A stretch of DNA of 64,000 bases from Dyadobacter sp. 676 (lineage in GTDB: Bacteria > Bacteroidota > Bacteroidia > Cytophagales > Spirosomataceae), in assembly GCF_040448675.1 (NCBI RefSeq), contig NZ_CP159289.1, forward strand, positions 62,001 through 126,000, given 5' to 3'. Position 1 is the stretch's first letter; each line of letters starts with the position of its first letter. The notes beneath the pieces were generated by a model, which did no database searches, was not told the origin of the DNA, and saw nothing but the letters and a program-made list of their open reading frames with translations. Below, piece by piece: positions 28,870 to 37,409 of the stretch. The position numbers and the translations under genes were made by a program.

Positions 28870-29841
28870 CTATCGCTGCAGGTAAGTGCTGCCGAGTGTC
28901 GCGCCGGGGGCAAAATGCGTGTCAAGTGCAATCATCTCCTCCGGACTGAACGCAATGTCCATGGCCGCTATGTTTTCGGGCAGACGGGACCTGCGGCTCA
29001 TGCTTACCAACGGCATAATATGGCTGCCCTGGGCGTTCACCCACGCGATCGCCAGCTGTGTGGGCGTGCATCCCTTCTCCTTCGCCATTTGTTTCAACCA
29101 TTCCACTTTTTCCAGGTTGCGGACCAGATTTTCGCCCTGGAAACGGGAGAAATGGAGACGGTAGTCATCCGCCGGAAGAGGCGGCTCGATATCGCCGGTG
29201 AGCAAACCTTCGGCCGTATTGGCAAATGCCACCACCCCGATGCCCAGTTCTTTCGCGGCGGGGAGCAAGTCGGCTTCGATCTGCCTGTCGGCCAGCGAAT
29301 ACCCGATTTCCAGCGCCGTAACGGGATGAACGCTGTGTGCTTTCCGCAATTGGTCGGCGGTGATTTCGGAAACACCCAGGTACCGGACCTTCCCCTCTTT
29401 GATCAGCTCGCCGACGGTCCCTATCACGTCCTCTACGGGAACACTGTCGTCGAGCCGGCAGGGTTGATAGAGGTCGATGGTATCGATCCCCAGCCGTACC
29501 AGTGAATAGTTGATGAAATTTTTGATCGCGATGGGACGCAGGTCCAGTCCAAGCCATTGGCGGTTGTAAAATATCGCCCCGAACTTGACGCTGATAAAAG
29601 CATTGTCGCGCCGGCCCCGGATCGCTTTCCCGACTAACAGTTCGTTGTGCCCGGCACCGTAAAAATCACCCGTATTCAGGAAGTTAATGCCCGCATCCAG
29701 GGCGCTATGTATGGTTGCAATGCTCTCCGATTCATCACCGGCGCGACCTCCCCATACGGGCGACATACGCATGCAGCCTAATCCCAGTTTTGAAACAAGT
29801 GGCCCGTTCTGGCCCAGGTTTATTTTTGTTATCGTCGTCAT
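28870..29841 (-). CDS. Aldo/keto reductase
   Basis: A 323-residue (beta/alpha)8 NADPH reductase. The catalytic tetrad is readable: Asp in INFLNTGDFYG, Tyr in the same segment, a Lys in AFISVKFGA, while the usual His segment reads IDLYQPCRLD. The position normally occupied by His is Pro-Cys, so activity may differ. Substrates are usually aldehydes or ketones. Co-oriented with the AraC gene. Confidence 0.92.
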   Translation of the reverse strand: MTTITKINLGQNGPLVSKLGLGCMRMSPVWGGRAGDESESIATIHSALDAGINFLNTGDFYGAGHNELLVGKAIRGRRDNAFISVKFGAIFYNRQWLGLDLRPIAIKNFINYSLVRLGIDTIDLYQPCRLDDSVPVEDVIGTVGELIKEGKVRYLGVSEITADQLRKAHSVHPVTALEIGYSLADRQIEADLLPAAKELGIGVVAFANTAEGLLTGDIEPPLPADDYRLHFSRFQGENLVRNLEKVEWLKQMAKEKGCTPTQLAIAWVNAQGSHIMPLVSMSRRSRLPENIAAMDIAFSPEEMIALDTHFAPGATLGSTYLQR

Positions 29842-30000
29842 CTGTTTTGATTTTTAACGATACAAAATTGCGCTCAGATCCGCCTTGACCGATTTCCTGC
29901 ACGGCTCATTTTACTTGTCTGTATGGATCAAAATCCGCTGGTCGGGGCATCTTCCCGCGCCCGTTTCAGCCGCCGAAAGCTGACCAAACGCCCCGCCCGA

Positions 30001-30030
30001 AAAATCCGGAATTCGTATGATCCGGATTTT
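30001..30030 (+). terminator. Perfect hairpin upstream of the arr promoter
   Basis: AAAATCCGGA and TCCGGATTTT form a perfect 10-base stem with a 10-base loop, followed by TT. It resembles a terminator, yet no plus-strand gene precedes it. It could insulate arr or act as an operator. Confidence 0.5.
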
Positions 30031-30062
30031 TTGGAAAAGCGGGCATTTGTTATTTATCTTTG
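30030..30062 (+). promoter_or_regulatory. Putative Bacteroidota-type promoter for arr
   Basis: TTTG at 30030-30033 and TATCTTTG at 30055-30062 match the -33 TTTG and -7 TAnnTTTG elements with a 21-base spacer. Confidence 0.6.
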
Positions 30063-30203
30063 TAACTAAGATAATTACTTACAGAGATATTCAAGAAACG
30101 GAGCGGAAAATCTAGCCGTCGACTCGCATTCACCGCCAACAGAACGCCATGAAGGCTATAACACAATGGAAAACAGTGAATTAAACGATAAATCAAAACC
30201 ACG

Positions 30204-30641
30204 ATGGACAAAACCGGAACAGTACACGAAACACCTGTTTATAACCCTTTTTCCCAAACCTTTTTCCACGGGACCAAAGCGGATTTAAAAATCGGCGACC
30301 TGATAGAAACCGGTTTCAATTCGAATTTCATCGATAGAAAACTAAAACATATTTATCTCTCCGCCACCCTGAATGCGGCCATCTGGGGCGCGGAGCTCGC
30401 TACTGGCGAGGGGCGTGAAAGAATATACCTCGTAGAGGCCACGGGCCCGCTGGAAGACGATCCGAACGTAACCGATAAAAAATTCCCGGGTAACCCTACG
30501 ATGTCCTACCGTTCCACGCATCCTTTCAGGGTAATCGGCGAAGTTACGGTATGGCAAAGCCATTCCCCCGAGCAGATCAAAACAATGAAAGACGGGCTGG
30601 AAAAGCTGAAACAGCAGGGAACCCTGGTGATAGAGGAGTAA
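30204..30641 (+). CDS. arr: NAD(+)-rifampin ADP-ribosyltransferase
   Basis: A 145-residue Arr enzyme of typical length. Diagnostic segments are FFHGTKADLKIGDLI (His22-Gly-Thr), IYLSATLNAAIWGAELA (Tyr51), GPLEDDPNVTDKKFPGNPT with the catalytic acidic residue, and SYRSTHPFRVIGEV. It transfers ADP-ribose from NAD to the C23 hydroxyl of rifamycins, inactivating them in the cytoplasm. Arr homologues are frequent in environmental chromosomes. No integron, IS or resistance cluster is adjacent, so it looks like a resident gene. Confidence 0.95.
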   Translation: MDKTGTVHETPVYNPFSQTFFHGTKADLKIGDLIETGFNSNFIDRKLKHIYLSATLNAAIWGAELATGEGRERIYLVEATGPLEDDPNVTDKKFPGNPTMSYRSTHPFRVIGEVTVWQSHSPEQIKTMKDGLEKLKQQGTLVIEE

Positions 30642-30754
30642 AAAATTGACGGGACCCGCCCTTTCCGAACCGAAATTATCCTTTTCATAAAGAATAACTA
30701 CTTGCAAAAGTAAGCCGAAGCGGTCAACTTAGCATCCGCGAAACCATTACAACT

Positions 30755-31186
30755 ATGCAACTGTCGGAAATAAGAGACCGGATTAAAGCCGGATACGAAA
30801 ATGTGCGGGAGGTTGAAGCCAACGGCGACTACTTCTTCATGTACCGGGACGAAGAAAAATTCCCTTTTGCGACGATCGTCACGAGCGACAACGATTTTGA
30901 CAGCGTGTCGAACCTCAGCCGCGAAGGGTTTTACAGAATCAATATCGGCATTGACAAGGCTACGTTTCACAGCTTGTTCGGCTCAGTACCTGCGAAGCCG
31001 GGAATCGGTGGGTACGTCGATTCCGGTATTGACTTTACAAAAGAAAACCAATTGTTCCCGCATCCGTTCTATGGGAGTATGTATTGGGTGAGCATGGTAA
31101 ACCCGTCGGAAAGCAGCTATCCGCAGCTCAAAGGGTTTCTGGATTATGCCTACGAAAAGGCCAAAAGAAATTACGAAAAGGCGTAG
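30755..31186 (+). CDS. DUF6194 family protein
   Basis: A 143-residue cytoplasmic protein beginning MQLSEIRDRIKAGYENVREVE and ending with a helix FLDYAYEKAKRNYEKA. The middle contains FPFATIVTSDNDFDSVSNLSR and MYWVSMVNPS, which I associate with DUF6194. No catalytic residues are obvious. It follows arr by 113 bases on the same strand, so linkage to rifamycin response is possible but unproven. Confidence 0.75.
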   Translation: MQLSEIRDRIKAGYENVREVEANGDYFFMYRDEEKFPFATIVTSDNDFDSVSNLSREGFYRINIGIDKATFHSLFGSVPAKPGIGGYVDSGIDFTKENQLFPHPFYGSMYWVSMVNPSESSYPQLKGFLDYAYEKAKRNYEKA

Positions 31187-31271
31187 CCTCCGTAATTACA
31201 GGATAACCTGCCCCACTGTGCCATAGGAGCGGCAACATATAGCCGTAGTCGGGGAATATATCACAAACACT

Positions 31272-31839
31272 ATGTATGCGGAAATTTTGAGGGCCACGGG
31301 CAATTACCTGGATGACGAAGTAAGGCTCTTCGAAAAAGAGGTTACCGTGCGGGAAGTCCAAAAAACGCGAACTTCTCCTTCGAAAGGGCGAAGTTGCGAG
31401 GTCGGTATATTACCTGCTGGAAGGGGCCGTGCGACAATACGACATCCTCTCCGAAGAGGAACTCAACGTGATCGATCTGCATATTCCCGGCGAATGGTTC
31501 CTTAATTACGAGAGCCTCGTCGCTCAAAGCCCTTCCAGGGTTTTCATCGAAGCGTTCGCCGACTGCCGGTTCATCGAGCTCAGCCTGGAAACAGTGCATT
31601 ACCTGACGGGAAAATCGATTGCGTTTTTGCAACTCAACAGGATTCTGGAAGGAGCATTCGGGAGAATGCAATTTTTCGATCGATCCATGACACCTATGGA
31701 AAAATACGCTTTCCTGCTCGACCACCGGCCCCGGCTGATCCAGGCGTTTCCCCTGAAAACGATCTCTTCCTACCTCAAAGTAACTCCCGAAACGCTTAGC
31801 AGGGTCAGAAAGGCGGTTGCAAGCGGCGGCATTACTTGA
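31272..31839 (+). pseudogene. Crp/Fnr-family transcriptional regulator (frameshifted)
   Basis: The first 30 codons (MYAEILRATGNYLDDEVRLF) are in one frame, the remainder in another. Removing one A from the six-A run at 31360-31365 restores a 188-residue cNMP-binding/HTH regulator with SVYYLLEGAVRQYDIL in the sensor barrel and FPLKTISSYLKVTPETLSRVRK as recognition helix. This is the short Bacteroidota Crp-like group. The sensor lacks the residues that bind cAMP in E. coli CRP, as is common there. Likely a single-base error; if real, the gene is dead. Confidence 0.85.
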
Positions 31840-31901
31840 TTTCGATCAAGATGAATGCCGGAATCAATGTTTTACTTTTGATGTAAACTATCGAAAACCT
31901 T

Positions 31902-32270
31902 ATGGAACATAAAGCATTGTCTATCCGCCCGTTTATCGGAGCCGCCGATTTCGAGGTATCCAGGGCCTTTTACCGCGATCTGGGCTTTGAAGAAGTGGTA
32001 TTGACGCCCGTCATGTCCCTTTTCAAAACGGGAAATTATGGTTTCTATCTGCAAAATGCCTTCAACCGCGACTGGGTCGACAATACAATGGTGTTCCTAG
32101 AAGTAGAGGATGTCCGGCGTTTTTGGGACGGGCTCGTAAAACTGGACCTTCCTGCAAAATACCCAAATGTGCGGCTGACACCGGTCCGGGTTGATCATTG
32201 GGGACGGGAATGTTTCGTTCACGACCCTTCGGGAATATTATGGCATTTCGGGGAGTTCTTCGCGAAATAG
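31902..32270 (+). CDS. VOC-family (glyoxalase/bleomycin-resistance-like) protein
   Basis: A 122-residue protein with the two beta-alpha-beta-beta-beta modules of the VOC fold: LSIRPFIGAADFEVSRAFYRDLGFEEV and TPVRVDHWGRECFVHDPSGILWHFGEF. Some members bind bleomycin-type drugs, others are dioxygenases or isomerases; this cannot be decided. It follows the Crp-like gene by about 60 bases. Confidence 0.88.
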   Translation: MEHKALSIRPFIGAADFEVSRAFYRDLGFEEVVLTPVMSLFKTGNYGFYLQNAFNRDWVDNTMVFLEVEDVRRFWDGLVKLDLPAKYPNVRLTPVRVDHWGRECFVHDPSGILWHFGEFFAK

Positions 32271-32293
32271 TACCCGACGGGTATCCTGCTTCG

Positions 32294-32662
32294 TTACCGT
32301 GCAATTTTCGTCTGCCCTGCCTTAATGACGAAAGCCCTCAATTCGGCCATTTTGCCGTCCCTGAACCGCCAAACGTCGCAATACGCGTAGTCAGCCAGCT
32401 CCCCGGTTTCGTCTTTCATGCTAATTTTGCCGAGAGCCGTAACAAAATCGCCCTCCGCGATCAGGTTTTCGACTATGAATCGGGGCGGCTCCGCGTACGC
32501 GATCGCCATGTACTGCCGGACCGCTTCCTTTCCCCGAAGCGTTTGGTCGCCCACAAATGTCCATTCGGTGTCGTCACTGCAGAACGCGAGAAAACCTTCA
32601 TGGTCCCCGTTGATAATCGCTGCATTTGCCTTTTCGAGTATTGCCTTGTTGCCTGGCTCCAT
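32294..32662 (-). CDS. NTF2-like / SnoaL-like family protein
   Basis: A 122-residue cone-shaped NTF2-fold protein: KANAAIINGDHEGFLAFCSDDTEW, then FVGDQTLRGKEAVRQYM and VTALGKISMKDETGELADYAYCDVWRFRDGKMAELRAF. The family includes isomerases and many small-molecule-binding proteins of unknown role. ATG 32662 is preferred over the in-frame upstream ATG at 32701. It follows the monooxygenase gene on the same strand. Confidence 0.87.
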   Translation of the reverse strand: MEPGNKAILEKANAAIINGDHEGFLAFCSDDTEWTFVGDQTLRGKEAVRQYMAIAYAEPPRFIVENLIAEGDFVTALGKISMKDETGELADYAYCDVWRFRDGKMAELRAFVIKAGQTKIAR

Positions 32663-32740
32663 GCGGTATTTCGGTTTACGTCGATTGAATGAGGTGCACA
32701 TGCACCGGGCCTATTCAAACCCGGGCGCTCCGTGTCCGTG

Positions 32741-33136
32741 CTATTTCTTTTCAAAGATATCCGGCTTGGCCCCAAATGCAATCGGATCCACATCTATAAG
32801 CTGCAATGATTTTACCATTTTGAGCGTCCCGGTTTTGTATTTCTGAAAATGGGGCGTTTTCAAATGGGCCTGATAAGCCTCCTTACTTGCATAGATTTCC
32901 AGAACCGTGACACGGGTAGGATGGTCTTTGTCATACATCGCATACAAAGTCAGCACTCCGGGTTCCGACGCGATTGCGGCCCGGGTATGCTCGCGGATAG
33001 CTGCTTTGTAAGGTTCGAGGTAGGCGCTGTCGATCTCGATTTTCGCTACGCGCACCATCCACTCTTTCTGCTGGCCGAACGCCGGGGGCATCGCGGCGCC
33101 AGCCACTAACAACAGGCTGATCAGGAAAATTTTCAT
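32741..33136 (-). CDS. Secreted antibiotic-biosynthesis-monooxygenase-type (putative quinol monooxygenase)
   Basis: A 131-residue protein with a signal peptide (FLISLLLVAGAAMPPAFGQ) and one ABM domain: VRVAKIEIDSAYLEPYKAAI and VLEIYASKEAYQAHLKTPHF. ABM proteins are cofactor-free monooxygenases or heme-degrading enzymes. It lies just 17 bases after a remnant of a cupin gene and is divergent from an AraC regulator. Confidence 0.87.
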   Translation of the reverse strand: MKIFLISLLLVAGAAMPPAFGQQKEWMVRVAKIEIDSAYLEPYKAAIREHTRAAIASEPGVLTLYAMYDKDHPTRVTVLEIYASKEAYQAHLKTPHFQKYKTGTLKMVKSLQLIDVDPIAFGAKPDIFEKK

Positions 33137-33152
33137 CCGATGGGTCGTTAAA

Positions 33153-33240
33153 TTATTGGTGATATTGCTTTTCCGAAAACTTCTCCATCCAGTCCACCAC
33201 TTTGCCATCTAGATTTTTCCGAATGGCGATATGGCTCATA
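33153..33240 (-). pseudogene. C-terminal remnant of a cupin/(R)-mandelonitrile-lyase-like gene
   Basis: The last 28 codons of this frame read MSHIAIRKNLDGKVVDWMEKF then SEKQYHQ and a stop, which is the usual end of cupin-domain carboxymuconolactone decarboxylase-like proteins. No cupin metal motifs lie upstream; the following 170 bases lead directly into the divergent AraC gene. The bulk of the gene appears deleted. Confidence 0.55.
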
Positions 33241-33410
33241 CGTACAAATATCTGGCCCGCGCCGCCGTTACAAATAAAGATTTTCAAACAATCTTTTAAG
33301 ATTTTCAAACCAAATGCATTCAAGGGCTGCTTTCCCGCACACCTTACCGATTGCATTCCTATTTTTGCAATGATTGTGATCGGAGTTCATGCAATTCTTA
33401 ATTTTACGGT

Positions 33411-34289
33411 ATGGAGAATGTCAGGCATCGGCCGGTATCGGAGTTCAACAATGAGTTGAAACTAAAAGGGTTCAACGTCTTTCAGATCGAAGAGGACGGC
33501 CATGCGACGCGCGTGTACAGCCGCAAGGACTTTTACAAGATCTGTTTGACAACCGGGAAAAGCAGGGTCCATTATTCCGACAGGAGTTTTGAAACGGATG
33601 GCACCGTGCTGTTTTTCGGAAACCCGCATATCCCGTATTCGTGGGAAACGCTCTCGACCAGTTATGTCGGCTATACCTGCCTGTTTTCCGAGGAGTTTCT
33701 GACGGTCGCCGAGCGTACGGGGAGCCTGCAACAATCGCCGCTTTTCAGAATCGGCGGAACACCCGTCCTGAACATTTCGGAAAAACAGAGGCAGTTCCTT
33801 AACACGCTGTTTCAACGGATGATAGAAGAACAGAAGACGGATTATTCGTACAAGGACGATTTAATGCGCAATTATATCAACCTGATCATCCACGAGGCGC
33901 TCAAACTGCAACCGTCCGAAAACTACAACCAGCAGAAAAACGCCGCAGGCCGCATCACGTCGGTATTCCTGGAATTGCTGGAAAGACAATTCCCTGTCGA
34001 AAGCGCCGACAGGCCGTTGCAGTTGAAAACGGCACAGGACTATGCCACAAGCCTGAATATGCACGTCAACTATCTCAACCGGGCCGTAAAACAGATCACC
34101 GGCAAACCTACCACTGTCCATATTACCGAACGGATCTTGGCCGAGGCGAAAGCGCTTTTGCAGCATACCGACTGGAACATTTCGGAGATCGCCTACGCAC
34201 TCGGTTTCGAATACCCCACCTATTTCAACAACTTCTTCAAGCGCATGACGGGTACAAACCCCAGGGCACTCAGAATGGAAGCGGTTTGA
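33411..34289 (+). CDS. AraC-family transcriptional regulator
   Basis: A 292-residue regulator with an N-terminal cupin-like sensor (YSRKDFYKICLTTGKSRVHY, TVLFFGNPHIPYSWE) and a C-terminal double helix-turn-helix (YATSLNMHVNYLNRAVKQITG; ISEIAYALGFEYPTYFNNFFKR). It is divergent from the ABM/SnoaL group and upstream of the acetyltransferase and alcohol dehydrogenase, either of which may be its target. Confidence 0.93.
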   Translation: MENVRHRPVSEFNNELKLKGFNVFQIEEDGHATRVYSRKDFYKICLTTGKSRVHYSDRSFETDGTVLFFGNPHIPYSWETLSTSYVGYTCLFSEEFLTVAERTGSLQQSPLFRIGGTPVLNISEKQRQFLNTLFQRMIEEQKTDYSYKDDLMRNYINLIIHEALKLQPSENYNQQKNAAGRITSVFLELLERQFPVESADRPLQLKTAQDYATSLNMHVNYLNRAVKQITGKPTTVHITERILAEAKALLQHTDWNISEIAYALGFEYPTYFNNFFKRMTGTNPRALRMEAV

Positions 34290-34470
34290 AATTCTTAATA
34301 ATTGGTTTGATTGTCTTTATCCCTTCCTCTTCACTACGTGATACATTTGTTACAGATTCGCCGACATGAAAATTTATGAAAAAGACGTAACTGCACAGAA
34401 TGTTAGGCATAGGGGCGATCCGAAAATTCCGGTGAATCCCGGGTGGATTTTTGAAACAAAAAATCATCAA

Positions 34471-35047
34471 ATGGAAAGCAATAGCAAAGACATTTTCGCC
34501 CGCATGCGTGCCGGTGAACCTATGCGGAAAGACGATCCGGGTTATGACGACTTTGGGCAGGTAGTGGCACGTACGATCCGGCTTTGCGCGCAAATGAATG
34601 CGGATGCCACCGATACTAATCAGGTGCGGGAGCGGTTAAGCGAGATCACCGGCAGCCCGATCGACGAAACGACCACGATATTCCCGCCGTTTTATACCAA
34701 CTTCGGCCGTTTTACCACGCTGGGGAAAAATGTGTTTATCAAGGGTGCCTGCTCGTTTCTGGACATCGGAGGGATCACTATCGAAGACGATGTGCTGATC
34801 GGCCCGCGCGTCAATATCACGTCCGAAAACCATCCGCTGGACCCGTCCGGCCGCAAAACACTGATCCTCGCACCCGTGCACATCAAACGAAACGCCTGGA
34901 TCGGCGCCGGGGCAACTATTTTGCCGGGCGTGACCGTCGGGGAGAATGCCGTAGTGGCTGCCGGAGCGGTGGTAAGCCGCGATGTGCCCCCCCAACACAG
35001 TAGTAGCAGGCATACCGGCAAAAATCGTTAAAGAAAACATAGCATAA
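34471..35047 (+). pseudogene. Sugar O-acetyltransferase, LbetaH type (frameshift near the C terminus)
   Basis: A maltose/galactoside-acetyltransferase-like protein from ATG 34471 (MESNSKDIFARMRAGEPMR). It has left-handed beta-helix hexapeptides and the catalytic His in ITSENHPLD. The end is frameshifted: removing one C from the seven-C run at 34987-34993 converts the tail to VPPNTVVAGIPAKIVKENIA, the normal ending, with stop at 35045-35047. Unrepaired, the protein still ends at 35031 with an altered 12-residue tail, so it might remain functional. It acetylates sugars with acetyl-CoA in the cytoplasm. It is followed 15 bases later by the alcohol dehydrogenase. Confidence 0.87.
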
Positions 35048-35062
35048 CCTACCATTAACAAC

Positions 35063-36127
35063 ATGATAGAAACAACAGCAATAAAAGCCTACGGAACGCA
35101 CGCAGCCGACGCGCCATTGAACCCGCTTAATATCAACCGCAGAAAACCGACCGCGCACGACGTGCAGATCGAGATTCTCTATTGCGGGGTCTGCCATTCC
35201 GACCTGCACACTGCCCGAAACGAATGGCACGGCACCGTTTACCCATGTGTTCCCGGTCACGAGATCGTGGGGAAAGTCGTGAGCGTGGGCGACCACGTGC
35301 ATAAATTTAGAGTCGGCGATCTTGTGGGCGTGGGCTGCATCGTAGATTCGTGCCGTGAATGCCAGTATTGCCAGGACGGCCTGGAACAATACTGTGAGCC
35401 TGGCATGACCGGCACCTATGGTTCGCCCGACAAATACCTGGGTACGCAAACCTACGGTGGCTACTCGGAAAGCGTGGTAGTGGACGAAAACTATGTACTG
35501 CGCATTCCCGAAAACCTGGACCTGGCGGCCACTGCGCCGTTGCTATGTGCAGGCATCACCACCTATTCACCGCTTCGCCACTGGAATGTGGGCCCCGGCA
35601 AAAAAGTAGGGATTGTGGGTATGGGCGGATTGGGCCACATGGGAATCAAGATTGCCAAGGCAATGGGTGCTCATGTGGTCGCATTCACCACTTCCGAGTC
35701 CAAATTTGCCGAGGCACAACGCCTGGGCGCCGATGAGGTGGTTTTATCCAAAGACAAACAGCAAATGGCGGCCTACCGGGGCACGTTGCACTTTATCCTC
35801 GACGCGGTGTCGGCCGAGCACGACATCAATGCTTACCTCAACCTACTGCGCGTAGACGGCTCGCTCGCGCTGGTGGGGGCACCGGAGCACCCGCTTCCCG
35901 TAGCGGCTTTCAGCGTAATCATGGGACGCAAAAGTTTCGCGGGCTCGATGATCGGCGGCATTGCGGAGACGCAGGAAATGCTCGACTTTTGCGGCAAACA
36001 CAATATCGTCGCGGATATTGAAATGATCGATATCCGGCAGATCAACGAAGCCTACGAGCGATTGCTTAAGGGGGATGTCAAATACCGTTTTGTGATTGAC
36101 CTGGCTTCTCTTAATAACAATAACTGA
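35063..36127 (+). CDS. Zinc-dependent NAD(P) alcohol dehydrogenase (MDR, YahK/CAD-like)
   Basis: A 354-residue medium-chain dehydrogenase. Catalytic zinc ligands are Cys in CGVCHSDLH and His in PGHEIVG; the structural zinc site is CRECQYCQDGLEQYC. The cofactor motif GMGGLGHMGIKIAKAMG follows. The sequence resembles the YahK/cinnamyl-alcohol group that reduces a broad range of aldehydes with NADPH. It is in a probable operon with the acetyltransferase, and ends in front of a long hairpin. Confidence 0.93.
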   Translation: MIETTAIKAYGTHAADAPLNPLNINRRKPTAHDVQIEILYCGVCHSDLHTARNEWHGTVYPCVPGHEIVGKVVSVGDHVHKFRVGDLVGVGCIVDSCRECQYCQDGLEQYCEPGMTGTYGSPDKYLGTQTYGGYSESVVVDENYVLRIPENLDLAATAPLLCAGITTYSPLRHWNVGPGKKVGIVGMGGLGHMGIKIAKAMGAHVVAFTTSESKFAEAQRLGADEVVLSKDKQQMAAYRGTLHFILDAVSAEHDINAYLNLLRVDGSLALVGAPEHPLPVAAFSVIMGRKSFAGSMIGGIAETQEMLDFCGKHNIVADIEMIDIRQINEAYERLLKGDVKYRFVIDLASLNNNN

Positions 36128-36136
36128 TCCCGCGGA

Positions 36137-36186
36137 CATTTTCACTGGCGAAAGGCCGGTTGTAGCGCCTTTTGCCAGTGAAAATG
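36137..36186. terminator. Long symmetrical hairpin, bidirectional terminator
   Basis: CATTTTCACTGGC (36137-36149) and GCCAGTGAAAATG (36174-36186) are perfect complements. The stem continues inside with AAAGGC and GCCTTT across one G-T pair, giving about 20 pairs around a 10-base loop. It lies between convergent genes. Confidence 0.75.
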
Positions 36187-36204
36187 ATGCAACTTGCGGG
36201 CGGA

Positions 36205-37008
36205 TCACGATTTTTTGATCGCGTAACCGGCGTAAAGAACGTTCATATCCTTGCTTTCGACCAACCTGAAATTTTGCCCCAGCTCCACAAATGTCCATTC
36301 TCCCCTGGCACGCTTCCTGAGGTAACCCAGCATTTTCGGAATGGATACATTGGCTTCCGAACCACGGTGTTCTTTCCATTCCAGTCCGCTTTGGGCCAGC
36401 AGAACTTTTAGTTCTTCCGGTTTGATAAACATTTCCCAAACGTGCAGGTTGGGCGGCATAAAAGCCCACCGCTTCCACTCCTGCCATATTTTAATGGCGA
36501 CAATTTTACTGACGAATGTCCTGTTGAGGGTATCGTAAATGAAAATTCCCCCGGGTTTAAGCACTCTCGCGATCTCGGAGATAACCCTGGGTAAATCGGA
36601 AACGTGTTCCAGAACGTCGCAACAAAAGACGCAGTCGAACGACGCATCGGCATAAGGGAGATGTTCCCCCGTCCCTTGTTCATACCTGATATCGAGGCCC
36701 ATGGCTTTGGCATGCTCCGACGCCGTGCGGATCGACTCTTCCGCCGGCTCTATCCCGGTCGTCTCGAACCCCATCCCGTAAATCTCCTCCGTCAGAATAC
36801 CGCCGCCGCTGCCTACTTCAAGCGCCTTTTTCCCTTTCGGGTCAAAACCGAGCTTCCTGAAAACGTCGCGGGCAATGCCCACTCGCCAGGGGTTAACGGA
36901 CGTCTTTAAGATGTGCAGAACGTTTTCGGGGTTCCACCACAAATCGCCTTTCGCATTGTAAAGATCGTTGTCGATCCGATCATAGACTTCCGGTGCAATC
37001 TTTTCCAT
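36205..37008 (-). CDS. UbiG-like class I SAM-dependent methyltransferase
   Basis: A 267-residue methyltransferase. Motif I is KALEVGSGGGILTEEIYGMG, motif post-I TTGIEPAEES, and FDCVFCCDVLEHVSDLP with VLKPGGIFIYDTLNR follows, all as in 3-demethylubiquinol O-methyltransferases. Bacteroidota use menaquinone, so the true substrate is likely something else. Single gene, convergent with the alcohol dehydrogenase. Confidence 0.88.
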   Translation of the reverse strand: MEKIAPEVYDRIDNDLYNAKGDLWWNPENVLHILKTSVNPWRVGIARDVFRKLGFDPKGKKALEVGSGGGILTEEIYGMGFETTGIEPAEESIRTASEHAKAMGLDIRYEQGTGEHLPYADASFDCVFCCDVLEHVSDLPRVISEIARVLKPGGIFIYDTLNRTFVSKIVAIKIWQEWKRWAFMPPNLHVWEMFIKPEELKVLLAQSGLEWKEHRGSEANVSIPKMLGYLRKRARGEWTFVELGQNFRLVESKDMNVLYAGYAIKKS

Positions 37009-37409
37009 TTTTGATAAAAGTTGATAGGTGAACGTTTACTTAAAGTCTGAAACAGTTTATCGTCGTTAGAATCGACTGATTCAGTGCATATTACTACATG
37101 CCAATGTGAAAAGGGAACCGGCTCGAAAACTTACCCGCACATAGAAACAGAGACGTCGGTAGCTGAATATTTTGGGTAACTAATTCTACTATGCCCGCTT
37201 TGGGAAAAACGAGCCAAAGCCCGCCGCTAAAACAGTCGGCCCGCCACCGAACTTGCACTGCCTCAGTTGTAAATAGCGGCTATTTTTCCTGCCGGAAACA
37301 AGGACATTATAATACAGGGCATATTTTTTGTGACCTGTTACTATGTTCAATTATTAAAACTGCGAAAGATAAGGACGCATCTAATGCTCTTTTTCAGGCA
37401 GTTCGCACG
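37009..37409. other. Divergent intergenic region
   Basis: A 401-base gap between the methyltransferase and DsbA-like genes. The frame of the DsbA-like gene is open back to 37191, but that extension has no family resemblance. Beyond likely promoters I see nothing. Confidence 0.45.

Larger units (their letters stand above)
29842..30203. other. Divergent leader region upstream of arr
   Basis: A 362-base gap. It contains a 10-base perfect inverted repeat at 30001-30030, a good Bacteroidota-type promoter at 30030-30062 and a leader of about 140 bases before arr. Inside the leader is a short frame starting ATG at 30149 (MKAITQWKTVN then stop). Confidence 0.6.
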
